The notes: generated by a model not told the origin, from the sequence alone. A DNA stretch of 64,000 nt from Paenibacillus sp. SZ31 (GCF_012912005.1 NZ_JABBEA010000002.1:613748-677747); one strand, 5' to 3'. Numbered from the stretch's first letter, positions 18,182-28,172 are shown. Made by a program: numbers and translations.

Positions 18182-19072
18182 TTATCCCTTAACACTTCCG
18201 ACAACAAGCCCATGAACGAAATACCGCTGCAGGAATGGGTACACGAGCAGAATTGGAATAACGGACAAAAAGATCTGGGAAGCTTGAGTCGTTCTATCCG
18301 ATACCTGACTTAAGAGTGTCGCATCCTCCAGCGTCATCATCTCGCTCTGGATCATCGTCACCTGCTGTAACATGGACTGAAGATACGTAGCGAGCGGATA
18401 GCCTTCCGGACTCTTCATATAGATCATGCCATCAAACCAGGCGTTCCAGTGTCCTACCATGGCGAACAACGTAATGGTCGCGATACTTGGCAGAGAGATC
18501 GGTAGATAAATGCTCCATAGTGTGCGAAAATGCCCCGCCCCATCCATCCAGGAAGCTTCTTCAAGCTCTTTCGGCAAACCTCGGAAGAAGTTGAGCATAA
18601 GCAGCACATTAAAGATCGGTACGGCACCCGGCAGAATCAGAGCCCAGATGGAATCCAGCAGCCCCGCTTCCTTAACCACCAGATAACCCGGGATCAATCC
18701 TCCACTGAATAACATGGTGAATACGAAGATCCAGGCATAGAACGTTCTTGAACGGAATTTCGCAGCCTCTTTGGAGAGCGGATAAGCTACCAGAATGGTG
18801 AAGATCAGATTGGTTGTAACTCCCAGAACTACACGAAGAAGGCTCGTGCCGAATGAGTTTAGGAATTGCTGGTTTTCCAGAATGTATTGATAGGAGGACA
18901 ACGTGAAATCCACAGGCCAGAATGTGACACTGCCCGCTTTGACTGCATCACTTGAACTAAATGAAATGGCTAATATATTCACAATCGGGAACAGGCATAA
19001 CAAGGCAAGAATCGTCAGGATGACGTAGTTAAACCCTAGAAACCACCGATAGGCTCTTGAAGCGTGGTGCAT
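18182..19072 (-). CDS. Carbohydrate ABC transporter permease (LplC/YtcP type)
   Basis: 296 residues with six predicted membrane helices. The EAA loop reads EEASWMDGAGHFRTLW...PISLP; the C-terminus VVGSVKG is typical of the YtcP group. It begins 15 bases after the partner permease gene. Together with the binding protein at 11.5 kb it forms an oligosaccharide importer that lacks its own ATPase, as usual for this class. Location beside GH51 and GH43 arabinan enzymes makes arabino-oligosaccharides the best guess for the substrate. Confidence 0.92.
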   Translation of the reverse strand: MHHASRAYRWFLGFNYVILTILALLCLFPIVNILAISFSSSDAVKAGSVTFWPVDFTLSSYQYILENQQFLNSFGTSLLRVVLGVTTNLIFTILVAYPLSKEAAKFRSRTFYAWIFVFTMLFSGGLIPGYLVVKEAGLLDSIWALILPGAVPIFNVLLMLNFFRGLPKELEEASWMDGAGHFRTLWSIYLPISLPSIATITLFAMVGHWNAWFDGMIYMKSPEGYPLATYLQSMLQQVTMIQSEMMTLEDATLLSQVSDRTTQASQIFLSVIPILLVYPFLQRYFVHGLVVGSVKG

Positions 19073-19087
19073 GGTTCTGCCTCCTTT

Positions 19088-19993
19088 CTAGAATATCCGA
19101 TAATTCGCAAACCGATAGGCCAAGAAATAACCAAGTCCGATAAAAATGAAGGAAACGACCGATTTGATCAGACCCAACGCTGTCGATACAGAATACTGTG
19201 CATCCTGCAATCCGATCCGGTAGATCATCGTATCCAGGATATCTCCTGATTCATATACCAATGGATTATAGAGGTTGAACACTTGGTCAAAACCGCCGTT
19301 GAGTACATTTCCCAGACTAAGCGTTACCATCAAAATTACGATCGGGCGAATGCCTGGCAGTGTAATATGCCATGTCTGTTTCCATCTTCCTGCGCCATCC
19401 ATAACAGAGGCCTCATACAGAGACTTATCAATATTAGTGAGGGCAGCCAGATAGATAATCGTACCAAATCCGAATTCTTTCCATTGATCTGTAATGACAA
19501 GTATGTAAGGGAACCACTCGTTACTAGCCAGGAATTGAATCGGGTCAATTCCGAGGGCTTTCAACAACATATTAACGATCCCGGTGCTTGGAGATAACAC
19601 ATCCACGATGATTCCCGCCAGAATAACCCATGAGAAAAAATGAGGCATATAGATCACGGTCTGAATCGTTCGTTTAAATCCTGTCTTGCGAACCTCATTG
19701 AGCAATAAGGCTACAAGTACCGGGATTACCAAGCCGGAAACAATTTTCATCGTCGATATAAATACCGTATTCCATACAACCTGCGAGAACCCCGGCAGAT
19801 CGAACAGGTACCTGAAATTGTCCAATCCCACCCAATTCATGTTTTTGAATCCGGCAATGGGAGAAAAATTCTGAAAGGCAATAGACAACCCCGCCATCGG
19901 AATGTAACCGAATACAATAATAATGAGCAGTCCAGGCAGAATCATGAGATGAAGCGGAACGTTTCGGATAAATTGTTTGTAGTTGGAACGCAT
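19088..19993 (-). CDS. Sugar ABC transporter permease (LplB type)
   Basis: 301 residues of the LplB/YtcO branch: N-terminal helix LMILPGLLIIIVFGYIPMAG, EAA loop YEASVMDGAGRWKQTW...LPGIRP, and a conserved GFDQVFNLYNPLVYESGDILDTM segment. GGAGGAG lies upstream of the ATG. It is the first gene of its transcript, with TATAAT at 20018-20023 as a likely -10 box. It lies downstream of the GH51 gene but is separated from it by a terminator. Confidence 0.92.
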   Translation of the reverse strand: MRSNYKQFIRNVPLHLMILPGLLIIIVFGYIPMAGLSIAFQNFSPIAGFKNMNWVGLDNFRYLFDLPGFSQVVWNTVFISTMKIVSGLVIPVLVALLLNEVRKTGFKRTIQTVIYMPHFFSWVILAGIIVDVLSPSTGIVNMLLKALGIDPIQFLASNEWFPYILVITDQWKEFGFGTIIYLAALTNIDKSLYEASVMDGAGRWKQTWHITLPGIRPIVILMVTLSLGNVLNGGFDQVFNLYNPLVYESGDILDTMIYRIGLQDAQYSVSTALGLIKSVVSFIFIGLGYFLAYRFANYRIF

Positions 19994-20017
19994 AAGCTGA
20001 CTCCTCCTTCAACATTT

Positions 20018-20023
20018 ATTATA
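20018..20023 (-). promoter_or_regulatory. Likely -10 box of the arabinan importer permeases
   Basis: TATAAT on the minus strand, 24 bases before the permease start. The -35 region (TATTGC or TTGCGG, 15-17 bases further upstream) is weak, which suggests an activator such as the adjacent YesN protein. Confidence 0.45.
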
Positions 20024-20104
20024 GGAGCAGCCAGATCACCGCAATAGTGTGGGCTATTTACTTTGGGTATCTTTTGTTGACTCTCTACCCTGGAACGCCA
20101 AAAA

Positions 20105-20121
20105 ACCGCGATATCCGCGGT
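20105..20121 (-). terminator. Intrinsic terminator after the GH51 gene
   Basis: ACCGCG/CGCGGT stem followed on the minus strand by six T. It lies about 20 bases beyond the GH51 stop. Confidence 0.7.
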
Positions 20122-20141
20122 CTCTTGTTTACGATGTTGAT

Positions 20142-23100
20142 TTAATTCAGAATATCCATAACTAATACATTCACTGAATGAGCTGTTAAGTTAAGCACCA
20201 CCGATGTATCGGATAGTGTAACCTCTTGTTCTTGGGGAATCACTTTCTCATCATTCTTCTGATTCACATTCGGAACATGCACCAAATGATCTTCTCCAGT
20301 AAGCGTAATCAATCTGGCTGAAGCATCAACCTTCAGATCCTGCAGGCAAATCCGGGTTGATTTATCTACACCATCTGCATTCACCAGTTTCACATACACA
20401 TGCCGTGCGTCTTTCGTAACAGAGTGGAATACTTCCCGGTTGTAGGCTTCCAGCTTGTAATCCAGAATCTTGCTGGTAGTGCGACCGTCTGTATAGGAGC
20501 AGATCAGATTCTTGCCTGTGCCCCCACCATAGTTAACCGTGATCGTATAATTGGTCCCATTCTCGAGTGGTTCATAGTTGGCCGCTCTCAGGTTACCTGC
20601 TGCCGAACTGGATGAATAGTCTCCCAAGGTGTAACCCTCAATCCCTTGTTTGTAAACCTTCACCGCTGTGGCACTTCCCCCGTAACTGATTGCGTACTCG
20701 ATGACATCCTTATTCTCGAGCGAGATATCCGTCAGTCCCACGCCGATGTAAAAACCATCCTCACCTGAAATTCTTTCAGCCTCAACGTGAACTTGGTAGT
20801 TGGTCCATTCGTCATTCAACAGGTACAATCCGTTCAATCCACTTGTTTGTGCGCTCAAGATGAGCCCTTTCCCAGCGGTTAACGTGTATCCTTCCGATCC
20901 GGGAATCTGGCTCCATGCCTCACTAGGCGCTGTACGTTCTCTGAAATCTTCATCAAACATTAAACTTCCATCCACATTGGACGTCACCATAACTCGCTTC
21001 ACCACGATGTCTGCATGACCTGTTGCAATTTCGATGCCGCCACGCGGAATGAGATTCAACGGTTTGCCTTTGCTATAGGTGGAGAATGAAGTCTGAAGCA
21101 CCTGATCTCCTACATGTTTTGCAAAAAGCTGCTGTACATAATAATTCGGTGTATACCACACCGTTTCATCATCAAACCAGATGCAGTCTGGCGTCCAACG
21201 GTAGGTACCGTCCGTCAGTACTTTGTTGAACAATGGCGCATAGGCAGCCAAACGAACAACGTCCGCATTATTTTCAAATCCGGTCATGATCGCAGCTTCT
21301 GCGACCGCACCTGCCAGCGTGTTTTTGTCCGTGGAAGCATATTCTCCCACAAATACTTTGGATGTTTCTTTCCAATCGATACTTCCGTCTTCATGATAAG
21401 CCCGGTCATAATAGTTGTACCGATCCGCGTTATTCAGCAAATATTCATTGGATCGGTAGTAGTGCTCATCTGCGATGGTATCCATGTAATTGTCCTGATT
21501 CTCATACCAGGTTACGGTCTCTTCAATCACCTCAGCACCATCTGCAAAAGCAACTTGAGCCGATCCGGTCAGATTCCCGCTGAGGAATTTCCATCCTTCC
21601 TGGTACGCATCATCATCTGCCTGAGCACCAACCGTCGAGATAATGTGCAGCTCATGATCAGGATAGTTCCGTTTCATGTACTCATCTATCGAACGTTTGA
21701 ATACTTCAAAGTTGGCAAAAAATTCAGTGCCCCAGTTCTCATTGCCTACGCCGAGATAACGAAGATCGAACGGTTCAGGATGGCCCATCTGGCTTCGTAC
21801 CGCCGCCCATTCGTTGTGTTCAAAATCCGTGCTGAGCGCAAAGTCGATCAGGTCTGTAAAGTTGCGGATATAATACTCCCTTAAAGCGCCACCCGCAGGG
21901 TGAGCATAATCCGAGCGTGCCTGACACAACACACCGCAAGCCATAACTGGAACCGGAGCGGCATTCAGATCTTCCGCCAGTTGGAAGTACTCCATATAAC
22001 CAAGCCCCATCGTCATCATGTAACCCCAGACATTATAATTCTCTTTGCGGAGCTCAACCGGACCCACAGAATCCTTCCAGTCATATACGTTATCCCAGAT
22101 GAAAGATCCCTCCGAGATGCATCCTCCCGGAAAACGCAGGAACTTCGGATGAAGATCTGCGAGTGCCTGGATCAGATCTTTTCTCAATCGATAGTTCGGA
22201 TTACCTGTATAGTTGGCATGTGCTGTAGCCGATATTCCTTCTTCTGTCGGATCAGCTCCCCATACATTTTGAGGCACCAAGGACACCATATCAACGGAGA
22301 TGTCACCCTCAAACGTAAGTGCCAATTGACCAAGTACAGTCTCCGTTCCAGTCAGAAGCACACCGTATTTCTTCCATGTTTTCCCGCCTTCAACAGGAAG
22401 CGTTACCGAATCACTGACGGAAGTGTCAGTCCCATCCTGTAATTGAACGGTGATCGTTCCTGCCGATTCTGCTTTTGCCCATACGGTAAAGTCATATGAT
22501 TCACCCTGCTTGATGGACATGGCACAATGCTGGTTGGAGTCTGAGAATCCACGATTTCGAATCGTTGCCCCATCCTGGACCGTTACATAATAAGCATTTA
22601 CTTCAGGGTCTTCCACGTTAAAGTGAACGTTCAGTCCATCCGTATGCTGTACGAGCATTTTATCCGTATCGCCTGACCAGGCAAACAAAGGCTCACGATT
22701 TCGACCTGTCGAACAACCACATTCTCCAGAGTCATGCGAGTACGTATCGAATGCAAAGGATTCAAATGATCGATTCTGAACAAGCTCTGCATAGATTCCG
22801 CCATCTGCCGCATTGTTAATATCCTCGTAGAAAAGCCCATACATGACTTCACTGATATCCGCCACCTTCTGATCTCCATGGATGGTGACCGTATAAGGCG
22901 GAAGATGCGCCGGCACAACAGACACGTCAAAGCTTTGGCTCAACTTACTGTCACCTCTGTTCAGAAGCGCACGGAGCGTAACCTCCTGTGCCGATGTGAT
23001 TGCCTGAACCTCTCCGTTCTCGGACAAAACTTCCGGCTCACTGGAACTCCACTGAACCGTCACTTTACCACCCAGCAAATCTGCGGGCAGCGACACATCT

Positions 23101-23882
23101 TTGGTGATAATTCGATTAGGGAAGGACAAGTACTTGTCTGCCGCAAGCTTCACAATCGCTTCATCTGTCAGTGACTCACACATCACTTCAATGACTTCAT
23201 CCATGGTGAGCGCTGCCCCATAGACCCGAAAGTCGGATAACAAACCTGCAAAATCCACATCCGCTGCATACTGGGAACGTCCGATATAATTCTGACTATA
23301 ATTCTCAGGATCGGTGAACGAATCAAACCATTCCCGCAATTTGGCATAATTGCCACTGGATGTCTGACTAATCGAACCGTCTGCGGCCTTCTCCCCATTC
23401 ACATACACAATCGGACCCGCACTGCTCAACGTTCCCCCGTGGCTGCCTGCCACAGAGAGTGCAATATGCAGCCATTCTCCACTTGCAACTCCTCGACTTG
23501 GGTGGACAACCAGATTATCACCGGCATATAACGTACCCAGGAGCTGACGTGTCAGAAACATATACGGCCCCTTCTCCCCTTTGCCAAAGTCAAAAATGCG
23601 TTCCCACACATTAGACCCCTTACCGAGAAATACCCAAGTTGCAATCGTAATTCCTGTGTTATCGCTTACATCACGAAGCAGATCCGAAGGTAATTGCAGA
23701 TAAGAAGTTCCATTCTCTCCCCCGTTGAAAGTTACCGCCGATCTTCCTTTTAACTCGGATATGACAGGGGGTAACTCCCCTTTTGCCAAACTATCATGTC
23801 CGTTCCCGGAGCTGTCTTTCCCGATCTGAACAGCATCTTCGAACGTGTATTGTGCGATTAATTGGTTTTGATATGTGGTCAT
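20142..23882 (-). CDS. Multidomain alpha-L-arabinofuranosidase (LamG, Ig-like, GH51)
   Basis: 1246 residues. Residues 1-225: LamG/concanavalin-like domain (IAQYTFEDAVQIGKDSSGNG... IYGAALTMDEVIEV type). About 235-330: atrophied bacterial Ig-like domain (VTVQWSSSEPEVLSENGEV). About 335-1080: GH51 catalytic domain with acid/base Glu near 713 in VGNENWG and nucleophile Glu near 845 in VFVGEYAS. The rest is the C-terminal arabinofuranosidase beta domain. It removes alpha-L-arabinofuranosyl groups from arabinan or arabinoxylan. AGGAGG fixes the start firmly, yet no signal peptide is present, which is odd for a protein with LamG and Ig-like modules. Divergent from the GH43 gene. Confidence 0.9.
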   Translation of the reverse strand: MTTYQNQLIAQYTFEDAVQIGKDSSGNGHDSLAKGELPPVISELKGRSAVTFNGGENGTSYLQLPSDLLRDVSDNTGITIATWVFLGKGSNVWERIFDFGKGEKGPYMFLTRQLLGTLYAGDNLVVHPSRGVASGEWLHIALSVAGSHGGTLSSAGPIVYVNGEKAADGSISQTSSGNYAKLREWFDSFTDPENYSQNYIGRSQYAADVDFAGLLSDFRVYGAALTMDEVIEVMCESLTDEAIVKLAADKYLSFPNRIITKDVSLPADLLGGKVTVQWSSSEPEVLSENGEVQAITSAQEVTLRALLNRGDSKLSQSFDVSVVPAHLPPYTVTIHGDQKVADISEVMYGLFYEDINNAADGGIYAELVQNRSFESFAFDTYSHDSGECGCSTGRNREPLFAWSGDTDKMLVQHTDGLNVHFNVEDPEVNAYYVTVQDGATIRNRGFSDSNQHCAMSIKQGESYDFTVWAKAESAGTITVQLQDGTDTSVSDSVTLPVEGGKTWKKYGVLLTGTETVLGQLALTFEGDISVDMVSLVPQNVWGADPTEEGISATAHANYTGNPNYRLRKDLIQALADLHPKFLRFPGGCISEGSFIWDNVYDWKDSVGPVELRKENYNVWGYMMTMGLGYMEYFQLAEDLNAAPVPVMACGVLCQARSDYAHPAGGALREYYIRNFTDLIDFALSTDFEHNEWAAVRSQMGHPEPFDLRYLGVGNENWGTEFFANFEVFKRSIDEYMKRNYPDHELHIISTVGAQADDDAYQEGWKFLSGNLTGSAQVAFADGAEVIEETVTWYENQDNYMDTIADEHYYRSNEYLLNNADRYNYYDRAYHEDGSIDWKETSKVFVGEYASTDKNTLAGAVAEAAIMTGFENNADVVRLAAYAPLFNKVLTDGTYRWTPDCIWFDDETVWYTPNYYVQQLFAKHVGDQVLQTSFSTYSKGKPLNLIPRGGIEIATGHADIVVKRVMVTSNVDGSLMFDEDFRERTAPSEAWSQIPGSEGYTLTAGKGLILSAQTSGLNGLYLLNDEWTNYQVHVEAERISGEDGFYIGVGLTDISLENKDVIEYAISYGGSATAVKVYKQGIEGYTLGDYSSSSAAGNLRAANYEPLENGTNYTITVNYGGGTGKNLICSYTDGRTTSKILDYKLEAYNREVFHSVTKDARHVYVKLVNADGVDKSTRICLQDLKVDASARLITLTGEDHLVHVPNVNQKNDEKVIPQEQEVTLSDTSVVLNLTAHSVNVLVMDILN

Positions 23883-24273
23883 GTTCTTACCTCCTATGTA
23901 GTTTGGAATTGTTGTTACAGAATGCTCACCTTTAATTCGTATAAGTATAAAATGATTGATAAATAATTAAACACTAATCTAAACGTAATAATATCCCATC
24001 ATATAACCTAATTTCAATCCTAAATTTGAGAATAACAACTGTTTTATTTGAATGTAATGAGCCTTATCAGCTCTTCTCGGCTCTCTTTATTTATTCATTT
24101 TAGTCTTATAAACATTACATTTATGGTTTACAAACATATAAAACAATTGATAATATAACAAATGAAAGCGCTTGATATAATGAAATGCCCAAAGGAGGTC
24201 TGCCGAACCTTATATCGTGTGTTGCCAAGTATCGGGTTATTTTTCATTCCGGGGATTAAGAAAGGGGAAACGT
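23883..24273. other. Divergent control region of the GH51 and GH43 genes
   Basis: 391 AT-rich bases without a gene. It contains a cre-like site at 24164-24177 and the two ribosome sites (AGGAGGT for GH51; AAAGGGG for GH43). An AAAGGAGGT at about 24192 is followed by no in-frame start for the GH43 gene. I found no other clear operators. Confidence 0.5.
24164..24177 (+). promoter_or_regulatory. cre-like catabolite-repression site before GH43
   Basis: TGAAAGCGCTTGAT matches the CcpA consensus except at the penultimate position and contains the core AAGCGCTT. It lies 97 bases before the GH43 start, where it would mediate glucose repression of arabinan breakdown. Confidence 0.6.
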
Positions 24274-26691
24274 ATGAAACGTTATTGGGTACGCGCACTT
24301 AACATTTCTGTACTAAGCACCACTTTACTTACTGCAACAACTTTGGCGCCGGTCTCGGTGTTCGCAAATGGTTCAGGGGCAACCGTTGGTAACTCGCAAG
24401 TGTCCACTGCACCTATCGCAAATCCTGCTCCAACATTTAAAAATGTTTCTGTGCATGATCCTTCCGTCATTAAGGTGGATGATACGTTTTATATTTTTGG
24501 TTCACACCTGCAAGTAGCTAAGTCCAAAGACTTTTTGAACTGGGATCTAGTCGCATCGGGTGTTACGGATAACAACCCTGTTGTACCCAATGTAACCCAA
24601 GAATTCGCTGAAGCCTTGGAGTGGGCACAGACGGATACGTTATGGGCAGCAGATGTCATTCAATTGGCGGACGGCAAATTTTATATGTACTACAATGCTT
24701 GTAAAGGGGACTCTCCGCGATCAGCGCTCGGCATTGCAGTCGCAGACAATATCGAAGGGCCTTATAAGGATCAAGGCATTCTGTTGAAATCCGGCATGTG
24801 GGATCAGATCAGTGAGGATGGTACCATTTACGATGCAACGATTCATCCCAATGTGGTCGATCCTGATGTCTTTTATGATAAAAACGGCAAGTTATGGATG
24901 GTGTATGGCTCGTATTCCGGAGGGATTTTCATTCTGGAGATGGATGCGACGACAGGCAAACCTCTGCCGAATCAAGGTTATGGCAAGAAGCTGACTGGAG
25001 GCAACCACAGTCGTATTGAAGCCCCATACATGCTCTACAGTCCCGAAACCGATTATTATTATCTGTACCTGTCTTACGGTGGACTAGGTGCTGATGGAGG
25101 ATATAACATTCGTGTAGCTCGCTCCCAAACACCGGATGGACCTTTCCTCGATGCGGAAGGAAACGATATGATCAACGTTAAAGCGGACAAGGATAAACCG
25201 TTGTTTGACGATCGTTCTATTGAGCCTTTTGGAGTCAAATTGATGGGGAACTTCCTGTTCGAGAGACAGATCGGTGATCCGGGCACAGGCCTAGGTAGCG
25301 GCTATGTATCGCCAGGGCATAACTCTGCTTATGTTGATCCGGAGACTGGCAAACAATTTCTCATCTTCCATACTCGCTTTCCAGGGCGTGGCGAAGAGCA
25401 TGAAGTTCGCGTACATGAGATGCATATGAATGCAGATGGTTGGCCCGTTGTTTCTCCGTATCGCTATGCGGCTTTGGGAGAAGATACAACGCAACTGACA
25501 ACTCAGGATATCGCTGGTCAGTACCAATGGGTGAATCATGGTAAGGACATCACGGCGGATATCAAGCCATCACAGACGGTTCAGTTCACGGCAGATGGGC
25601 AGATTCATGGTGGCGTGACAGGAACATGGAGTCTTGGCGCAGACAACAAGGTTCAGATCACATCGAATAACATTCTGTACAAAGGCGTTTTCACACATGA
25701 ATGGAATTCAGAATCTCAAAGTACGGTTCTGACCTTTAGCGCCCTCTCCTCCTCCGGGATTGCCATCTGGGGAAGTCAAGGTGTTGAACGGAGCGCTCAA
25801 GACATTGTAGATGCGGTGAAAAAGGATATGAGCATCAGCAATACGGATCACGTGTTCTTCAATCTGTCTCTGCCTACAAAGGGAACAAGTGATGCAGACA
25901 TTACGTGGAAAAGCTCCAACACTTCGGCTCTATCGGCTACAGGTGTAGTGCAGCGACCACGCGCTGGTAAGGGCGATGCCAAAGTAAAATTAACCGCAAC
26001 GATTCGTAAAGGAACTGCGGTAAGCTCCAAAACGTTTAACGTTATCATTCCACAGCAAGCGGTAAGCCCATTGCTCGGGGAGTATACTTTTGAACACAAA
26101 AAACTTGCCAAAGTCGCACAGGATTCCAGTAAAAATGGATATCACGGACAAGCCTTTAACGTGGTCAGTTCTACTGCTGGTGGCAAAAATCAAGCTGCTA
26201 CATTCAATGGGACTGACAGTTACATTCAGTTACCTGGACTCATTACAGATACAACGGATTTCACGTTTAGCGCCTGGGTCAAATGGGACGGTGGCGGGTC
26301 CTGGCAGCGTATTTTCGACTTTGGAAATGGTTTGACGAGGCACATGTTCCTCACTCCCTCCCAGCATAATGGAGCATTACAATTCACCATTCATAATGAG
26401 GGTCGGGATCAGAGTCTGATTGCTGCAAATCCACTGCCTGCTAAAGAGTGGGTTCATGTGGCTGTAACCCTACAGGGTGATGTAGGGACTCTATATGTGA
26501 ATGGCACATCGGTTGCAAGCAGCTCCGAGATCACTTTTAACCCGAAAGATCTGCAAGTAACGGAAGCTTATGTGGGCAAGAGCCGTTATGCGGCCGATCC
26601 ATTCTACAAAGGCAGTCTGGATAACGTAAGAGTGTATGATAAAGCATTAACAGCCAAAGAAATCCAGCGTCAGGCCAAAGAAAAGCCATAA
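24274..26691 (+). CDS. Secreted endo-alpha-1,5-L-arabinanase, GH43 with C-terminal LamG
   Basis: 805 residues. Sec signal peptide (MKRYWVRALNISVLS... VFAN, about 1-32). GH43 five-bladed propeller (about 55-410) with Asp62 in VHDPSV, Asp near 196 in VDPDVFYD and Glu near 249 in IEAPYM as the catalytic set. Then a lipocalin-like C-domain (GQYQWVNHGKDITADI... AIWGSQ, about 420-510), an atrophied Ig-like domain (DITWKSSNTSALSATGVV), and a LamG domain (GEYTFEHKKLAKVAQDSS to the end) that is a plausible carbohydrate binder. ATG 24274 has AAAGGGG upstream. It cuts arabinan outside the cell to feed the importer. Confidence 0.92.
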   Translation: MKRYWVRALNISVLSTTLLTATTLAPVSVFANGSGATVGNSQVSTAPIANPAPTFKNVSVHDPSVIKVDDTFYIFGSHLQVAKSKDFLNWDLVASGVTDNNPVVPNVTQEFAEALEWAQTDTLWAADVIQLADGKFYMYYNACKGDSPRSALGIAVADNIEGPYKDQGILLKSGMWDQISEDGTIYDATIHPNVVDPDVFYDKNGKLWMVYGSYSGGIFILEMDATTGKPLPNQGYGKKLTGGNHSRIEAPYMLYSPETDYYYLYLSYGGLGADGGYNIRVARSQTPDGPFLDAEGNDMINVKADKDKPLFDDRSIEPFGVKLMGNFLFERQIGDPGTGLGSGYVSPGHNSAYVDPETGKQFLIFHTRFPGRGEEHEVRVHEMHMNADGWPVVSPYRYAALGEDTTQLTTQDIAGQYQWVNHGKDITADIKPSQTVQFTADGQIHGGVTGTWSLGADNKVQITSNNILYKGVFTHEWNSESQSTVLTFSALSSSGIAIWGSQGVERSAQDIVDAVKKDMSISNTDHVFFNLSLPTKGTSDADITWKSSNTSALSATGVVQRPRAGKGDAKVKLTATIRKGTAVSSKTFNVIIPQQAVSPLLGEYTFEHKKLAKVAQDSSKNGYHGQAFNVVSSTAGGKNQAATFNGTDSYIQLPGLITDTTDFTFSAWVKWDGGGSWQRIFDFGNGLTRHMFLTPSQHNGALQFTIHNEGRDQSLIAANPLPAKEWVHVAVTLQGDVGTLYVNGTSVASSSEITFNPKDLQVTEAYVGKSRYAADPFYKGSLDNVRVYDKALTAKEIQRQAKEKP

Positions 26692-26898
26692 GTTAGAGTC
26701 CTATCATAGGCGTTGGACTCCATAGCTAACAAACCTATAAAGCAGCCAATGTATTGAACTGGACCCATTTGTTAGAGACGACTAACAGCGGTGTTGCAGT
26801 TCATTACATCAGACTGCTTTATTGTCATTCCTTTCATGTATGCATTCATTCATTCGTTCATTCATCGTTCGTTACATTCACAGTTGGATCTTTGCATT

Positions 26899-27453
26899 TT
26901 ACTTCGAATAATGAATAACCATGTTTAATTGGTTCGTCTTAGCACCGGAGTTAACATAGGCGTGAGGCTTGTCCGCTCCAAAACGGATCGACTCCCCTGA
27001 ACTTACCGTATATTCTTCCGACCCTACCCGAATCGTAACTTCACCTTCAAAGACCGTAATAAATTCTTCCGTACCTTCGATATGCGGTTCAGCATTCAAC
27101 GCAGACTTAGGGTCCATCTCCATCATATATATTTCAAAACGACGACCCTCTTCAAAAGGAAAATGCGGATAAATCCGAACCCTGCCCTCATCCTCCATCA
27201 ACACTTGAATATCATCTCCCGTTACAACGGTAGTATCTGACTTCGGCTCGTGGATCAAAGCAGTAAAGGAAATTTTCAAGCCGTTGGCAATCTTCCATAC
27301 GGTTGCAATCGATGGATTGGATTCGCCACGTTCAATCTGACCAAGCATGGTCTTACTAATACCGGACATTTCGGCAACCTTGTCCAGACTTAACTTTCTT
27401 TGTTCCCGAAGCTGTTTCAAGTTCTGAGCAAGAATACTATTAATGTTTTTCAA
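26899..27453 (-). CDS. XRE-family regulator with C-terminal cupin domain
   Basis: 184 residues. Helix-turn-helix LKQLREQRKLSLDKVAEMSGISKTMLGQIERGES (about 12-46) and a C-terminal cupin_2 domain (IEGTEEFITVFEGEVTIRVG... HAYVNSG). The start is TTG with GAGGAGG upstream. It is divergent from a LysE-family exporter; two related 16-bp inverted repeats lie in the shared intergenic region, so it probably controls the exporter and itself in response to a small metabolite such as an amino acid. Confidence 0.9.
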   Translation of the reverse strand: MKNINSILAQNLKQLREQRKLSLDKVAEMSGISKTMLGQIERGESNPSIATVWKIANGLKISFTALIHEPKSDTTVVTGDDIQVLMEDEGRVRIYPHFPFEEGRRFEIYMMEMDPKSALNAEPHIEGTEEFITVFEGEVTIRVGSEEYTVSSGESIRFGADKPHAYVNSGAKTNQLNMVIHYSK

Positions 27454-27483
27454 AATCCATCCTCCTCATTTTATAATTGTATT

Positions 27484-27537
27484 GTGCTATATAACGCACA
27501 TATTGTACAATGATAAAGACCGTACGCTATAACGTAC
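27484..27537. promoter_or_regulatory. Two related operator-like repeats between the XRE and LysE genes
   Basis: GTGCTATATAACGCAC (27484-27499) and GTACGCTATAACGTAC (27522-27537). Each has 4-bp inverted arms around an 8-bp centre, and the two match at 12 of 16 positions. They are spaced 38 bp apart, close to an integral number of helical turns less one half. Likely sites for the divergent XRE-cupin regulator. Confidence 0.55.
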
Positions 27538-27582
27538 ATTTCAGTTCATTATATCATACAACTAAGAAGACGTGGAGGATGC

Positions 27583-28164
27583 ATGAACATCATACCTTTA
27601 GTGACATACGCAATTATCGCTTCATTTACACCTGGACCCAACAACATCATTTCCATGACACACGCAAGAAATCAGGGGTTCAGAAAGACCCTTCCGTTTA
27701 TTGGTGGAGTTGCAGCCGGCTGCCTGCTTATTATGTTTCTGTCCAGTTATTTCAACCTTATTCTTCATCAATACATCCCTAGGATTACACCCGTCTTAAA
27801 CGTATTAGGATGTGTGTACATGCTCTATCTGGCAATCAAAATCATGCAAAGTAAACCTGCAGATGCGCAAGAAAACAAGGTCAGTCATTATTCATTTCTA
27901 TTCGGGTTCACCCTGCAATTCATCAATCCCAAGGTCATTCTGTATGGTCTTACTGCCATATCCGTTTTTGTTTTACCTCTCGGGCAGTCCCATGTTCAAC
28001 TGATTGCATTCTCCTTGCTGCTCACCGTTATTGGTATTAGTGCCAATATGACCTGGGCGTTCGGTGGTCTGTTATTCCAGAGCTTTCTATTGAGATACGA
28101 GCGGCCTATTAATATCGTGATGGGTATGTTGTTAATCTATAGTGCACTATCAATCCTGCTGTAA
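27583..28164 (+). CDS. LysE-family amino-acid exporter
   Basis: 193 residues with six hydrophobic segments. The signature SFTPGPNNIISMTHARNQGFRKTLPFIGGV near the N-terminus defines the LysE/RhtB superfamily. GGAGG precedes the ATG. Paired divergently with the XRE-cupin regulator, a common arrangement for amino-acid or metabolite efflux. The exact substrate cannot be assigned. Confidence 0.9.
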   Translation: MNIIPLVTYAIIASFTPGPNNIISMTHARNQGFRKTLPFIGGVAAGCLLIMFLSSYFNLILHQYIPRITPVLNVLGCVYMLYLAIKIMQSKPADAQENKVSHYSFLFGFTLQFINPKVILYGLTAISVFVLPLGQSHVQLIAFSLLLTVIGISANMTWAFGGLLFQSFLLRYERPINIVMGMLLIYSALSILL

Positions 28165-28172
28165 AAGGCAAT

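Noticed and set aside
21114..21884. 256-codon open frame antisense to the GH51 gene
   Set aside because: Shadow frame caused by codon composition of the real gene; no start signals and no domain.
26843..26872. ATTCATTCATTCGTTCATTCATC-like simple repeat after the GH43 gene
   Set aside because: Short, imperfect tetranucleotide repetition; no spacer/repeat structure and no sign of function.
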